A stretch of 64,000 bases of DNA from Micromonospora citrea (GCF_900090315.1 NZ_FMHZ01000002.1:4496501-4560500), one strand, 5' to 3'. Numbered from the stretch's first letter, positions 26,159 to 34,201 are shown. Notes: generated by a model not told the origin, from the sequence alone. Numbers and translations: made by a program.

Positions 26159-27093
26159 GCGGAGAGGCCGCGCCGCCGCTGGCCCGCTCCACCCTGGACC
26201 GGGCGGCGCACCGGCGCACGGATCCCGGGTGGCTGGCCCAGGCGTGGGCCCGGGCCCGGGTGCTGGTGCTCGACTCGGGCGACGAGGGCAGGGCGCTCGT
26301 GCGGGCCGACGCCTCGCCGCCGACGCTGGTGCTGGTGGACGCGGCCGACCTGCCGGCGGCGGCGTCGCCGATGTTCCTCGGCGTCGAGCCCGACGGGGTG
26401 CCGGTCTTCGCCGTGGACGGCCCGCTGCCCGAGGTGGCGGGGGCCCGGGCGGCGCACCTGCGCGAGGTCGGTCACCTGCTCGGCGACCGCGACGCGGGGC
26501 TGTTCACCACCGCGCTTGCGCTGGTCAACTGGCACCTGCGGCACCGCTACTCGTCGGCCACCGGCCATCCCACGGAGGTGGACGAGGCCGGTTGGTCCCG
26601 CGTCGACGGGGCGGGGGAGCGGATCTGGCCGCGTACCGACCCGGCGATGATCGTGCTGGTGCACGACGGCGTGCCGGGCCCGGACGGTCGGTGCCTGCTC
26701 GGTAACAACGCCACCTGGCCGCAGACGCCCGGCCAGCGCCGCTTCTCCTGCCTCGCCGGCTACGTCGAGCCCGGGGAGTCGGCCGAGGCCGCCGTGCTGC
26801 GCGAGGTCCGCGAGGAGGTCGGCGTCCCAGTCGCCGACATCGCGTACGCGGGCAGCCAGGCCTGGCCGTTCCCCGGCTCGCTGATGCTGGGCTTTCTCGC
26901 CACCGCCGATCCGGAGCATCCGGTGCAGGTCGACCCGGCGGAGATCGCGTACGCGCGGTGGTTCAGCCGCCGGGAGATCGGTGCCGCCCTGGCGGGACGC
27001 CCGGTCGACGTGGGCGGCGCCCGGCTGGTGCTGCCACCGCCGTCGTCGATCGCGTTGTTCCTGGTCCACCGTTGGCTCGACGGGCACTGCTGA
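26155..27093 (+). CDS. nudC: NAD(+) diphosphatase (NudC-type Nudix hydrolase)
   Basis: The 312-residue product has a Nudix box G202-x5-E208-x7-REVREE-x-G223 and the NudC marker SQAWPFPGSLMLGF (canonical SQPWPFP). It hydrolyses NADH/NAD to NMN(H) and AMP and in other bacteria removes NAD caps from RNA. The four zinc cysteines of E. coli NudC are absent: the region RYSSATGHPTEVDEAGWSRV has none. The GTG at 26155 overlaps the previous TGA. From memory, NudC also sits near adnAB and uvrD2 in mycobacteria. Confidence 0.9.
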   Translation: MSGEAAPPLARSTLDRAAHRRTDPGWLAQAWARARVLVLDSGDEGRALVRADASPPTLVLVDAADLPAAASPMFLGVEPDGVPVFAVDGPLPEVAGARAAHLREVGHLLGDRDAGLFTTALALVNWHLRHRYSSATGHPTEVDEAGWSRVDGAGERIWPRTDPAMIVLVHDGVPGPDGRCLLGNNATWPQTPGQRRFSCLAGYVEPGESAEAAVLREVREEVGVPVADIAYAGSQAWPFPGSLMLGFLATADPEHPVQVDPAEIAYARWFSRREIGAALAGRPVDVGGARLVLPPPSSIALFLVHRWLDGHC

Positions 27094-27109
27094 CGGCGCT
27101 GTCGTGCGG

Positions 27110-27153
27110 TCCCGGCTCGTGGCCGCCGTTGCCGCGACGGCCACGAGCCGGGA
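27110..27153. terminator. bidirectional terminator-type hairpin after nudC
   Basis: TCCCGGCTCGTGGCCG (27110-27125) pairs perfectly with CGGCCACGAGCCGGGA (27138-27153), 16 bp with a 12-base loop, between nudC and the convergent small gene. Confidence 0.7.
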
Positions 27154-27232
27154 ACACGGACCGTCGTGGTCGGCTGGGCAAGGAACGCGGCGGGGGAGCC
27201 GGTCCGGCCACGACGGACGCCTCGGGGTGGGG

Positions 27233-27508
27233 TCAGCTGCCCCGGTCGGGGGGTGCGGCCCGCCAGGGGCGGGTCGGCTCGTCGAGCGGGAGCACCTTGA
27301 CCCGCTGTTTACCGCACCGGACCGCGCCGACCGTGGACAGGGCACGGGCCAGCAGCAGCGCGGCGTCCCGGTCCTCGGCGTGCACGATCTGTCGGCGCGG
27401 TTCGGGCGCGGTGGTCTCGTCCCGCAGGCGGCCCCCGCACGCCCAGGCGGCGGCGATGTCCACGTCGGCGGCGGCGCGGATGTCGGTGCGAACGATCAGG
27501 AAACGCAT
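27233..27508 (-). CDS. small hypothetical protein
   Basis: The 91-residue product starts MRFLIVRTDI from ATG 27508 with GGAG six bases upstream. It looks like a small alpha/beta protein: a beta strand, an Ala-rich helix, and a middle part HAEDRDAALLLARAL that could be a helix. There are two cysteines. No family is recognised. A promoter-like pair and a 13-bp palindrome lie upstream (27546-27600). Confidence 0.6.
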   Translation of the reverse strand: MRFLIVRTDIRAAADVDIAAAWACGGRLRDETTAPEPRRQIVHAEDRDAALLLARALSTVGAVRCGKQRVKVLPLDEPTRPWRAAPPDRGS

Positions 27509-27545
27509 GTGGGTCTCCGGATGAACCGCGACGGTGGGGGAACGG

Positions 27546-27600
27546 GTGGAAGTTCCACGTCACTCTGCCGTCATGTTACGCCGCGCGAGTGGCTCAGCAA
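27546..27600 (-). promoter_or_regulatory. putative promoter with palindromic operator for the small gene
   Basis: On the minus strand TTGCTG (27600-27595) and TAACAT (27578-27573) are spaced 16 bases. GTGGAAGTTCCAC (27546-27558), a perfect 6-bp inverted repeat around one base, lies between the -10 box and the start codon. The rest of the 325-base gap 27509-27833 is GC-rich, with no ORF or structure I would defend. Confidence 0.4.
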
Positions 27601-27833
27601 GTGAAACGCGACTATCGGTCCGCAGCCTCGTCCGATCATCGGATGCCTGGTCAGCGCGGTCGGCGGTGCGGGCGCGGGGCGCGGGCACGGCGGTGGCAAC
27701 GCGGGGTGTGGCGGTGAAGCGGGTGTGGCGGTGGAGCGGCGGCCGCGGGGGAGCGGCGGTGGCGGCAGGGGGCGGCACGGAGACGCGGCGGGGCCGCCGA
27801 CACCGTGCCGGCGGCCCCGCGACGGTCTGCGGA

Positions 27834-28070
27834 TCAGTTCAGATCGAACTGTCCGTTCTTCGCGCCGGCGATGAAGCCCAGCCATCCCGCCCGGTTGAAC
27901 AGCAGCACCGGACCGCCTTGGTCCTTGCTGTCCCGCAGGGCCACCGCCGCCGGGCCCGTCCCCAGTGGCGCGACCTCGACGCAGTTCGAGGTCTGGCTGC
28001 GCGTGCTCTTGCGCCACGGGGCGTCGGCGAACTGCGTGTGCGGGGACGGCGTGTTGCGGATCTCGTTCAT
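27834..28070 (-). CDS. DUF397 domain protein
   Basis: The 78-residue product shows the DUF397 signatures WRKSTRSQTSNCVEVA and VALRDSKDQGGPVLLF followed by GWLGFIAGAKNGQFD. These small actinobacterial proteins are typically encoded next to XRE regulators with a DUF5753 domain, as here, and include relatives of the Streptomyces BldB/Scr2 group. Some pairs behave like regulator/modulator modules in development. It lies 73 bases downstream of the XRE gene on the same strand. Confidence 0.92.
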   Translation of the reverse strand: MNEIRNTPSPHTQFADAPWRKSTRSQTSNCVEVAPLGTGPAAVALRDSKDQGGPVLLFNRAGWLGFIAGAKNGQFDLN

Positions 28071-28143
28071 CGTTTCACTCCTGAGGTGAACTGCACCGAT
28101 GGAACGAGTGGCGCCGCACGACCCGACGGTGGTTCCCCCGTGA

Positions 28144-29121
28144 TCACCGTTCCGTCAGGCGCCCCGAGTGCCGGCGGCGTTGGGTCGGCGCCGTTGCCGA
28201 GCCGTACGCCACCGTGGACGCGGCCGTACCGGGCAGCCGTCCCGTCGCCTCGATCAGCCAGGAGAGGGTGTCCGATGCGGAGAGTGCCGCCGTGCATAAC
28301 CACTCGAAGACCACTTTATAGCGATTTAGCGCGTTTGCCTCGGTCGACATGACGTCGGTGAACCCACCTTCGATGGCCAGCGTCTCGGGGTCGAGCGGGT
28401 CGGCGAACCGGTAGACGGAGAACGCCGTCGGCGGGAGGTACCAGCCGCCGATCTGGGTGTCGCGGGGCAGCACGTGCAGCGTGATGTTCGGCAGCATGGC
28501 CAGCTCACAGAGCTGCGTCAGCTGCTCGTGCAGCACCTCGGGCGGCCCGGCCCGGCCGCCGAGCGCCGCCTCCTCCAGCACGGCCGTGTAGCGGGGCGCG
28601 TCGGGCGTGCGGGTCAGCAGCGACTGGCGGGCCAGCCGCGCCCTGACCTCGGTGTCGATGTCCTCCCCGGCCTCCGGGTCGCCCGCCTCCTCGCCGACCT
28701 GGCGGGCCGAGGCGATCCGCACCGAGGCGTACCCCGGCGTCTGGAGCAGGCCCGGCACCAGGACCGGGTTGTACTCGGAGATCTCCGCGCAGCCCGCCTC
28801 CAGCTCTGCGAAGCTGCGCTGCTGCTGGGTCATCACCGGGTAGTTCTTCAGCCAGCCGCGCATGTCGCCGGCCTCCCGGGTGATGCCGAGGAGCTCGTCG
28901 CGCAGCGCCTGGCCGGCGCCGTAGAGGTCGAGCAGCACGCGCACGTCGTCGGGATCCGGGCGGCTGCGGCCGTTCTCCAGCCGGGACAGCTTGGACGCGG
29001 AGGCCCAGCCGATCCGCTCGATGACCTGGTCCCCGGTGAGACCGCTGGCCTCGCGCAGCCGGCGCAGTTCGGTGCCCAACCTGCGGCGGCGCAGGATCGG
29101 GCTGGGTGAGGCAGGAGGCAC
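28144..29121 (-). CDS. XRE-family helix-turn-helix regulator with DUF5753 domain (WhiJ/Scr1-like)
   Basis: The 325-residue product has an N-terminal HTH (LRRLREASGLTGDQVIERIG with ASASKLSRLENG, about residues 18-52). A DUF5753 region follows, recognisable by the EYNPVLVPGLLQTPGYA phrase, RLARQSLLTR, and LPRDTQIGGWYLPPTAFSVY. It probably binds DNA and is modulated by the adjacent DUF397 protein. GTG 29121 is chosen for AGAGGACG upstream. A promoter should lie in the 222 bases shared with the divergent MFS gene. Confidence 0.92.
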   Translation of the reverse strand: MPPASPSPILRRRRLGTELRRLREASGLTGDQVIERIGWASASKLSRLENGRSRPDPDDVRVLLDLYGAGQALRDELLGITREAGDMRGWLKNYPVMTQQQRSFAELEAGCAEISEYNPVLVPGLLQTPGYASVRIASARQVGEEAGDPEAGEDIDTEVRARLARQSLLTRTPDAPRYTAVLEEAALGGRAGPPEVLHEQLTQLCELAMLPNITLHVLPRDTQIGGWYLPPTAFSVYRFADPLDPETLAIEGGFTDVMSTEANALNRYKVVFEWLCTAALSASDTLSWLIEATGRLPGTAASTVAYGSATAPTQRRRHSGRLTER

Positions 29122-29343
29122 GACGTCCTCTTTTCCCGTGGACCGCCGCGGACGCGACGGTAACTGTATGAAATTCGCCCCCCACGGTCAGTATGGACGG
29201 CGCAACCCCCGCCGGAGGTACCGGTGGGGGCGTGTCTCGCAGAAAAGAGCACCGTGGAAGGGGAGTGGCGGCCGGCACGGCGCCGTCCCCGACCGACCTC
29301 ACGAACCGACCGCGAGGCGCGTACCACCCCGCCGGAGGGACCC

Positions 29344-30654
29344 ATGCGCACCGTCCTGCGCCGCCCGGATTTCCGCCTGCTCTTCGGCGGTCTGCTCGCC
29401 AGCATGGCCGCCGAGTCGATCCTGCTGCTCGCCCTCGCCATCTGGGTGAAGGACCTGACCGGGTCGGACGGGCTGGCCGGCGCCACCATCTTCGCCGTCA
29501 TCGCGCCGATGACGCTGGCCCCGCTGGTCGGGTGGCTCGTCGACCGCTACCCGCGCCGCCCGTTCTTCGTGACGGCCAACCTGGTCACGGCGGCGCTGCT
29601 CACCCCGCTGTTCGCCGTCCGGGACCGCACCGACGTGTGGATCATCTACGCGGTGGCGGCGCTGTACGGCCTGTCGTACATCACGCTCAGCGCCGTGCTC
29701 AGCGGCCTGATCCGGCAGATCGTGCCGCTCGACCTGCTGGCCGAGGCGAACGGCGTGCTGCAGACCGTACGCCAGGGGCTGCGGCTGATCGGCCCGCTGG
29801 CCGGCGCCGGCCTCTACGCCGCCGTGGGCGGATGGATGCTCGCCGCGATCGGGATGGTGGGCTTCCTGTCGGCGGCCGCCGTGGTCGGGGCGCTGCGCAC
29901 GACGGACGCCCGGCCGCCCGGGCCGGGGCTGCGCTGGCCCGCCGAGGTGGGCGCCGGGCTGCGGCACCTGGCCGGGGAGCCGGCGCTGCGCCGGGCGCTG
30001 CTGGGCTACGGGCTGGGCTCGCTGGCGATGGGCTTCACCGAGTCGCTGATCTTCGCCTACGTCGACCGGGGGCTGGGCCGGGACGCCGCGTTCGTCGGCG
30101 TGCTGGTCACCGTGCAGGGCATCGGCGGGCTGATCGGCGGCCTGCTCTCCCCGGCGGTGGTGCGCCGGGCCGGCGAGGTGGGCACGCTCGCCGCCGGGGT
30201 GGCGTTCTTCGGGCCGGCGTCGCTGGCGCTGGCGTACCCCAGTCTCTGGCTCGGCTTCGTCGCGGTGCTGCTGGCCGGGGTGTCGCTGCCGCTGACCATG
30301 GTCGGGCTGCACACGCTCATCCAGCGGCGCACCCCGGCCGGCCTGCTCGGGCGGGTCGCCGCGGCGTCGGAGGCCGTGGTGAGCGGTCCGCAGGCGCTCT
30401 CCATCGGCGCCGGTGCGCTGCTGGTCGGGGTGCTGGACTACCGCGTGCTCTTCGGCCTGATCGGCGTGGCCACCCTGCTCGCCGGCGGCTACCTCTGGCA
30501 CGGCCGCGCCCTCAGCCGGCCCCCGGCGGGCGCCGCCCCCGCCCGCCGGATCCCCGCCACCCGGCCGTCGGCCCCCGCCGCCCCCGTCCCGGCCCCGCGC
30601 CGCCCCGCCGACGACGGGGTCGTGGCCGCGACACGCCGGCGACACGGGCGGTGA
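29344..30654 (+). CDS. MFS transporter (drug/efflux type)
   Basis: The 436-residue product has roughly 12 hydrophobic segments. It begins RRPDFRLLFGG, typical of MFS_3-type exporters. The loop GWLVDRYPRRP after the second helix is the MFS motif-A-like turn. The C-terminal 60 residues are Ala/Pro/Arg-rich and cytoplasmic. The substrate is unknown. The ATG at 29344 has GGAGGGA close upstream; the earlier in-frame codon at 29224 would add an arginine-rich, non-membrane stretch. Confidence 0.88.
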   Translation: MRTVLRRPDFRLLFGGLLASMAAESILLLALAIWVKDLTGSDGLAGATIFAVIAPMTLAPLVGWLVDRYPRRPFFVTANLVTAALLTPLFAVRDRTDVWIIYAVAALYGLSYITLSAVLSGLIRQIVPLDLLAEANGVLQTVRQGLRLIGPLAGAGLYAAVGGWMLAAIGMVGFLSAAAVVGALRTTDARPPGPGLRWPAEVGAGLRHLAGEPALRRALLGYGLGSLAMGFTESLIFAYVDRGLGRDAAFVGVLVTVQGIGGLIGGLLSPAVVRRAGEVGTLAAGVAFFGPASLALAYPSLWLGFVAVLLAGVSLPLTMVGLHTLIQRRTPAGLLGRVAAASEAVVSGPQALSIGAGALLVGVLDYRVLFGLIGVATLLAGGYLWHGRALSRPPAGAAPARRIPATRPSAPAAPVPAPRRPADDGVVAATRRRHGR

Positions 30655-30710
30655 CCGCACGGCCGGCGGCGGGGCGTCCGCAACGGCCGGCGGCGGGGCG
30701 CCCGCAGACG

Positions 30711-30747
30711 CGACGAGCGGCCGCCCGGGTGGGTCGGCCGCTCGTCG
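30711..30747. terminator. bidirectional terminator-type hairpin (MFS / mycoredoxin)
   Basis: CGACGAGCGGCCG (30711-30723) pairs with CGGCCGCTCGTCG (30735-30747), 13 bp, between convergent genes. Just upstream, two direct copies of an 18-base GC-rich sequence (ACGGCCGGCGGCGGGGCG) lie at about 30658 and 30683. Confidence 0.65.
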
Positions 30748-30764
30748 ACGGGTGCTGCGCCAGG

Positions 30765-31007
30765 TCAGGCGGCGAGGCTGGCGAGGTGCTGCTTGACCTG
30801 CGTGATCGACGGGTTGGTGAGGGCGCTGCCGTCGGCGAAGCGCAGCGTCGGGACGGTCTGGTTGCCGCCGTTGACGCTCATCACGAACTCGGCGGCCTTC
30901 GGGTCCTGCTCGATGTCGACCACCTCGTACCCGATGCCCTCGCGGTCGAGCTGCGACTTCAGCCGGTGGCAGTAGCCGCACCAGGGGGTGGAATACATCG
31001 TCAGCAT
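30765..31007 (-). CDS. mrx1: mycoredoxin (glutaredoxin-like, CGYC)
   Basis: The 80-residue thioredoxin-fold protein has active-site Cys10-Gly-Tyr-Cys13 and the cis-Pro region QTVPTLRFADG. Mycoredoxins reduce mixed disulfides with mycothiol, the actinobacterial thiol. I chose ATG 31007 (GGAGG eight bases upstream); the longer ORF to 31049 is unlikely. From memory, the mycobacterial mycoredoxin-1 gene also lies beside uvrD2, with which this gene is divergent. Confidence 0.9.
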   Translation of the reverse strand: MLTMYSTPWCGYCHRLKSQLDREGIGYEVVDIEQDPKAAEFVMSVNGGNQTVPTLRFADGSALTNPSITQVKQHLASLAA

Positions 31008-31099
31008 GGTCAGATCCTCCAACGTTCCGCCCGGCGGCTTGCCGATCAAGCCCAGGCTATCCGCTGCAACGTCCGGCGGAGCTGAGACAATTCCTCGCT

Positions 31100-33259
31100 G
31101 TGGTGGTTCACTCAGCGTCCGAGCGCGTGCTCGCCGGTCTGGATCCGGAGCAGCGGTCGGCGGTGACCGCCCCCGCCGGGCCGGTGTGCATCCTGGCCGG
31201 CGCCGGCACCGGCAAGACCCGGGCCGTCACCTCCCGCATCGCCCACCGGGCGCTCTCCGGGGAGATCTCCCCCCGGCACGTGCTCGCGGTCACCTTCACC
31301 GCCCGCGCCGCCGCCGAGATGCGAAGCCGCCTGGCGGTCCTCGGGGTGCCGGGGGTGCAGGCGCGGACGTTCCACGCCGCCGCGCTGCGCCAGGTGCGCT
31401 ACTTCGCGCCCCGGCTGCTCGAGGGGCGGGCCATGCCCGAGCTGCTGGACAGCAAGGTCCGGCTGGTCACCCTCGCCGCGGCGAAGGTCGGTCTGCGCGC
31501 CGACCGGGCCGCCGCGCGGGACCTGGCCGGCGAGATCGAGTGGGCCAAGTCGTCGCTGGTGGAGCCCGGGGAGTACGTGGTGGCGGCGGCCAAGGCCCTG
31601 CGGGACACCCCGCACGAGCCGGCGAAGGTCGCCGACGTCTTCGCCGCGTACGAGCGGCTCAAGCGGTCCAACGGCGTGATCGACTTCGAGGACATGCTGC
31701 GCGCCGCCGTCTGGGGGATCGAGGAGCACCGGGACGTCGCCGAGCAGGTCCGCGCCCAGTACCGGCACTTCGTGGTCGACGAGTACCAGGACGTCAACCC
31801 GCTCCAGCAGCGGCTGCTCCAGGCGTGGTTGGGCGGCCGGGACGACCTGACCGTGGTCGGCGACGCCAGCCAGACGATCTACTCGTTCACCGGGGCCACC
31901 TCGTCCTACCTGGTCGACTTCCCGCGCCGGCACCGTGGGGCGACGGTCGTCCGGCTGGTCCGCGACTACCGCTCCACGCCGCAGGTCGTCGGGCTGGCCA
32001 ACGCGGTGATCTCCCAGGCGCGGGGCGCCGAGGCGCGGCTGCGGCTGGAACTGGTCGGCCAGCGCCCGCCCGGCCCCGAGCCGGAGCTGCGGATCTTCAC
32101 CGACGAGCCGGCGGAGGCCAACGCCGTCGCCGCCCGCTGCCGCGCCCTGGTCGAGGCGGGCACGCCGGCGAAGGAGATCGCCGTGCTGTTCCGCACCAAC
32201 GCGCAGTCCGAGGCGTACGAGAAGGCGCTGACCGAGGCGCAGGTGCCGTACGTGGTGCAGGGGGCGGAGCGGTTCTTCGAGCGCGCCGAGGTCCGGCAGG
32301 CGATGGTCGCGCTGCGGGCCGCCACCCGCTCGATCCCGGGGGAGACGCCGCTGCCCGCCGCCGTCGTCGAGGCGCTCGCCGCGGTCGGCTGGGCCCCCGA
32401 CGCCGCCCCGGCCGGCGGCGCCGCGCGTGAGCGGTGGGAGGCGCTCGCCGCGCTGGTCCAGCTCGCCGAGGAGTACGCGGCCACCCCGGAGGTGCTGCCG
32501 ATCGGGCCGGCCGCCGCCGTCGAGCGCCCGGTCACCCTGGCCGACTTCAACGACGAGCTGGCCCGCCGGGCCGCCGCGCAGCACGTGCCGACCGTCGACG
32601 GGGTGACGCTGGCCTCCCTGCACTCGGCCAAGGGGCTGGAGTGGGACGCGGTCTTCCTGGTCGGCCTCTCCGAGGGCACCCTGCCCACCACGTACGCCAG
32701 GACCGCCGAACAGGTCGAGGAGGAGCGCCGGCTGCTCTACGTCGGCATCACCCGGGCGCGGGAGTGGCTCTGGCTGTCGTACGCCTCGGCGCGCTCGCCG
32801 GGCGGGCGGGCCCGGCGGCCGTCGCGGTTCCTGCCGCAACTCGACCGCTCGGGCGGGGCGGAGCGGGCCGGCGCCGGCCCGGGGCGGCGGCCGGAGCGCC
32901 GGCGGACCCAGATCGTGTCCTGCCGGATCTGCGGCGCCACCCTGCTCGCCGGGCCGGACCGCAAGCTCGGCCGCTGTCCCACCTGCCCCTCCGACATCGA
33001 CGACGAGCTGCACGAACGGCTGCGCGAGTGGCGCCAGCGGGTGGCCGGCGGGCAGCGGGTTCCGGCCTATGTGGTCTTCACCGACGCCACGCTTGTCGCG
33101 CTGGCGGAGCGGCGTCCCGCGCGCGCCGAGGAGCTGATCGCGATCGCCGGCATCGGGCCCCGCAAGCTCGGCCTGTACGGGGAGGCGGTGCTGGCGCTCG
33201 TGGCGGGCGCGGCGGTCGACGACGTCTGCCCGGAGAAAACTTTCGAAATCTCGCCGTAA
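31100..33259 (+). CDS. uvrD2: ATP-dependent DNA helicase UvrD2 (with tetracysteine and HRDC domains)
   Basis: The 719-residue SF1A helicase has Walker A GAGTGKT (Lys39), DEYQD in motif II, VGDASQTIYSF, SLHSAKGLEWD and YVGITRARE. The C-terminus adds a tetracysteine module (Cys608, Cys611, Cys626, Cys629) and an HRDC domain (about 640-705), the layout known for mycobacterial UvrD2, an essential 3'-5' helicase. The GTG at 31100 or the next GTG at 31103 is the start; no ribosome-binding site is seen, so it may be leaderless. The whiB7 promoter begins right at its stop codon. Confidence 0.93.
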   Translation: MVVHSASERVLAGLDPEQRSAVTAPAGPVCILAGAGTGKTRAVTSRIAHRALSGEISPRHVLAVTFTARAAAEMRSRLAVLGVPGVQARTFHAAALRQVRYFAPRLLEGRAMPELLDSKVRLVTLAAAKVGLRADRAAARDLAGEIEWAKSSLVEPGEYVVAAAKALRDTPHEPAKVADVFAAYERLKRSNGVIDFEDMLRAAVWGIEEHRDVAEQVRAQYRHFVVDEYQDVNPLQQRLLQAWLGGRDDLTVVGDASQTIYSFTGATSSYLVDFPRRHRGATVVRLVRDYRSTPQVVGLANAVISQARGAEARLRLELVGQRPPGPEPELRIFTDEPAEANAVAARCRALVEAGTPAKEIAVLFRTNAQSEAYEKALTEAQVPYVVQGAERFFERAEVRQAMVALRAATRSIPGETPLPAAVVEALAAVGWAPDAAPAGGAARERWEALAALVQLAEEYAATPEVLPIGPAAAVERPVTLADFNDELARRAAAQHVPTVDGVTLASLHSAKGLEWDAVFLVGLSEGTLPTTYARTAEQVEEERRLLYVGITRAREWLWLSYASARSPGGRARRPSRFLPQLDRSGGAERAGAGPGRRPERRRTQIVSCRICGATLLAGPDRKLGRCPTCPSDIDDELHERLREWRQRVAGGQRVPAYVVFTDATLVALAERRPARAEELIAIAGIGPRKLGLYGEAVLALVAGAAVDDVCPEKTFEISP

Positions 33260-33295
33260 ATTCGTTTGCCCTCGCCCCCGGCCGAGGAATAGCCT
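33256..33295 (+). promoter_or_regulatory. whiB7 promoter with AT-rich element before -35
   Basis: TTGCCC (33266-33271) and TAGCCT (33290-33295) are spaced 18 bases. An AT-rich stretch GTAAATTCG (33256-33264) lies just upstream of the -35 box. WhiB7 is known to activate its own gene and others through such an AT patch next to a housekeeping -35, using its AT-hook. Confidence 0.55.
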
Positions 33296-33387
33296 CATGG
33301 CACACCTCGCGAGCGGCGTCATTCGGGCTGCTCACGAGGGGTCGAGACCGTGTCGGCAACGAGTGAACGTCAGAGGAGGTGGCCCCC

Positions 33388-33645
33388 ATGGAGATCGTCT
33401 ACAACTGCGAGCGTCCGGCGGCGCTGCCCGCTGCCGTCGCTCCGCTGTCGGCTGTCCGGGTGGCCCTTGCCGCTGCGCGACCGTCGGTTCCGCAGGTGCA
33501 CCAGGTCGAGGCTCAGGCCGAGCTGATCCTCGCGACCGCGCCGAACGGGACCCGGGGGACCAGTGGCTTCACGGGCAAGGGTGTCGATGTCGCTGCCAAG
33601 CGCATGGACGTCCGCGGAGTTCCACCTCGAGGTAGACCGGTCTGA
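33388..33645 (+). CDS. leader ORF upstream of whiB7 (candidate attenuation ORF)
   Basis: The 85-codon frame is preceded by AGAGGAGG nine bases before the ATG, a much stronger site than that of whiB7 itself. The product starts MEIVYNCERP and is Ala/Val/Pro-rich; residues 55-75 contain RGTSGFTGKGVDVAAKR. No family is recognised. Its stop at 33645 stands 24 bases before an intrinsic terminator and 130 bases before whiB7. In other actinobacteria whiB7 transcription is attenuated through translation of a leader ORF, so this is probably the sensing ORF (inference); it could also simply be a small protein gene. Confidence 0.55.
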   Translation: MEIVYNCERPAALPAAVAPLSAVRVALAAARPSVPQVHQVEAQAELILATAPNGTRGTSGFTGKGVDVAAKRMDVRGVPPRGRPV

Positions 33646-33668
33646 TCATCAGACCACCGGCTCACCTC

Positions 33669-33712
33669 GAGGCCGCGGAACCCGCTACCGGGATCCGCGG
33701 CCTCAGTTTTTT
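33669..33712 (+). terminator. intrinsic terminator/attenuator in the whiB7 leader
   Basis: GAGGCCGCGGA (33669-33679) pairs perfectly with TCCGCGGCCTC (33694-33704), then two bases and TTTTTT (33707-33712). It is the only hairpin I noticed in the window with a six-T tail. The 5' arm flank CACCTCGAGG (33663-33672) is repeated at 33623-33632 and the CCTCGAGG core is self-complementary, so the two copies can pair as an antiterminator. A further palindrome GGTCTGATCATCAGACC lies between them. Confidence 0.8.
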
Positions 33713-33774
33713 GCCCGCCAAGTACGTCGGTAGTGCGATCCACGAGATCGAAACGAGAGAGAGGTGACCGGGCG

Positions 33775-34140
33775 ATGAGTCTGGCGTTGGCCCCGCTCGA
33801 CGTGAGCGTCGAGATGGAGGCGAACCTGCCCTGCCGGAAGTTCGACCCCGACCTGTGGTTCTCCGACTCGCCCGCCGAGCTCGAGCTGGCCAAGTCGCTC
33901 TGCGGGGACTGCCCGCTGCGCGTCGAGTGCCTGGCCGGGGCGGTGGAGCGGGCCGAGCCCTGGGGCGTCTGGGGCGGCGAGATCTTCGAGCGTGGCGCGG
34001 TCGTCCCGCGCAAGCGGCCCCGTGGCCGTCCGCGCAAGGAGGACCTCGCCCGCGACGCGGCGCTCCGGGTCGAGGCCGAGGCGCGGCTGGCGGCCAGTGG
34101 GCTGTCCGAGTCGCGCAACGCGGTCCGGCTGGCGGCCTGA
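33775..34140 (+). CDS. whiB7: WhiB7-type transcriptional regulator (iron-sulfur, AT-hook)
   Basis: The 121-residue product has the WhiB cysteines Cys20, Cys43, Cys46 and Cys52, the EPWGVWGGE turn (61-69) and an AT-hook RGRPRK (83-88), the feature that sets WhiB7 apart from other Wbl proteins. It binds the primary sigma factor and activates antibiotic-resistance genes under ribosome stress. The C-terminus beyond the hook (89-121) is a longer helix-rich tail. The start ATG 33775 follows GAGAGGTGA. Genomic context (uvrD2 and the ABC1 kinase) agrees with mycobacterial whiB7. Confidence 0.93.
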   Translation: MSLALAPLDVSVEMEANLPCRKFDPDLWFSDSPAELELAKSLCGDCPLRVECLAGAVERAEPWGVWGGEIFERGAVVPRKRPRGRPRKEDLARDAALRVEAEARLAASGLSESRNAVRLAA

Positions 34141-34201
34141 CATGCACCCGATCCGCACCATCCACGCCGGTGTCGCACCGGCGACGAGAGAGCTGACCAC
34201 C

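Noticed and set aside
33297..33635. 112-codon ORF overlapping the whiB7 leader ORF in another frame
   Set aside because: It lacks a ribosome-binding site and is Arg/Gly-rich like GC shadow frames; the ORF at 33388 has AGAGGAGG.
33663..33712. Known metabolite riboswitch in the whiB7 leader
   Set aside because: The structure is a simple terminator with a possible antiterminator behind a translated ORF; no conserved riboswitch core could be recognised.
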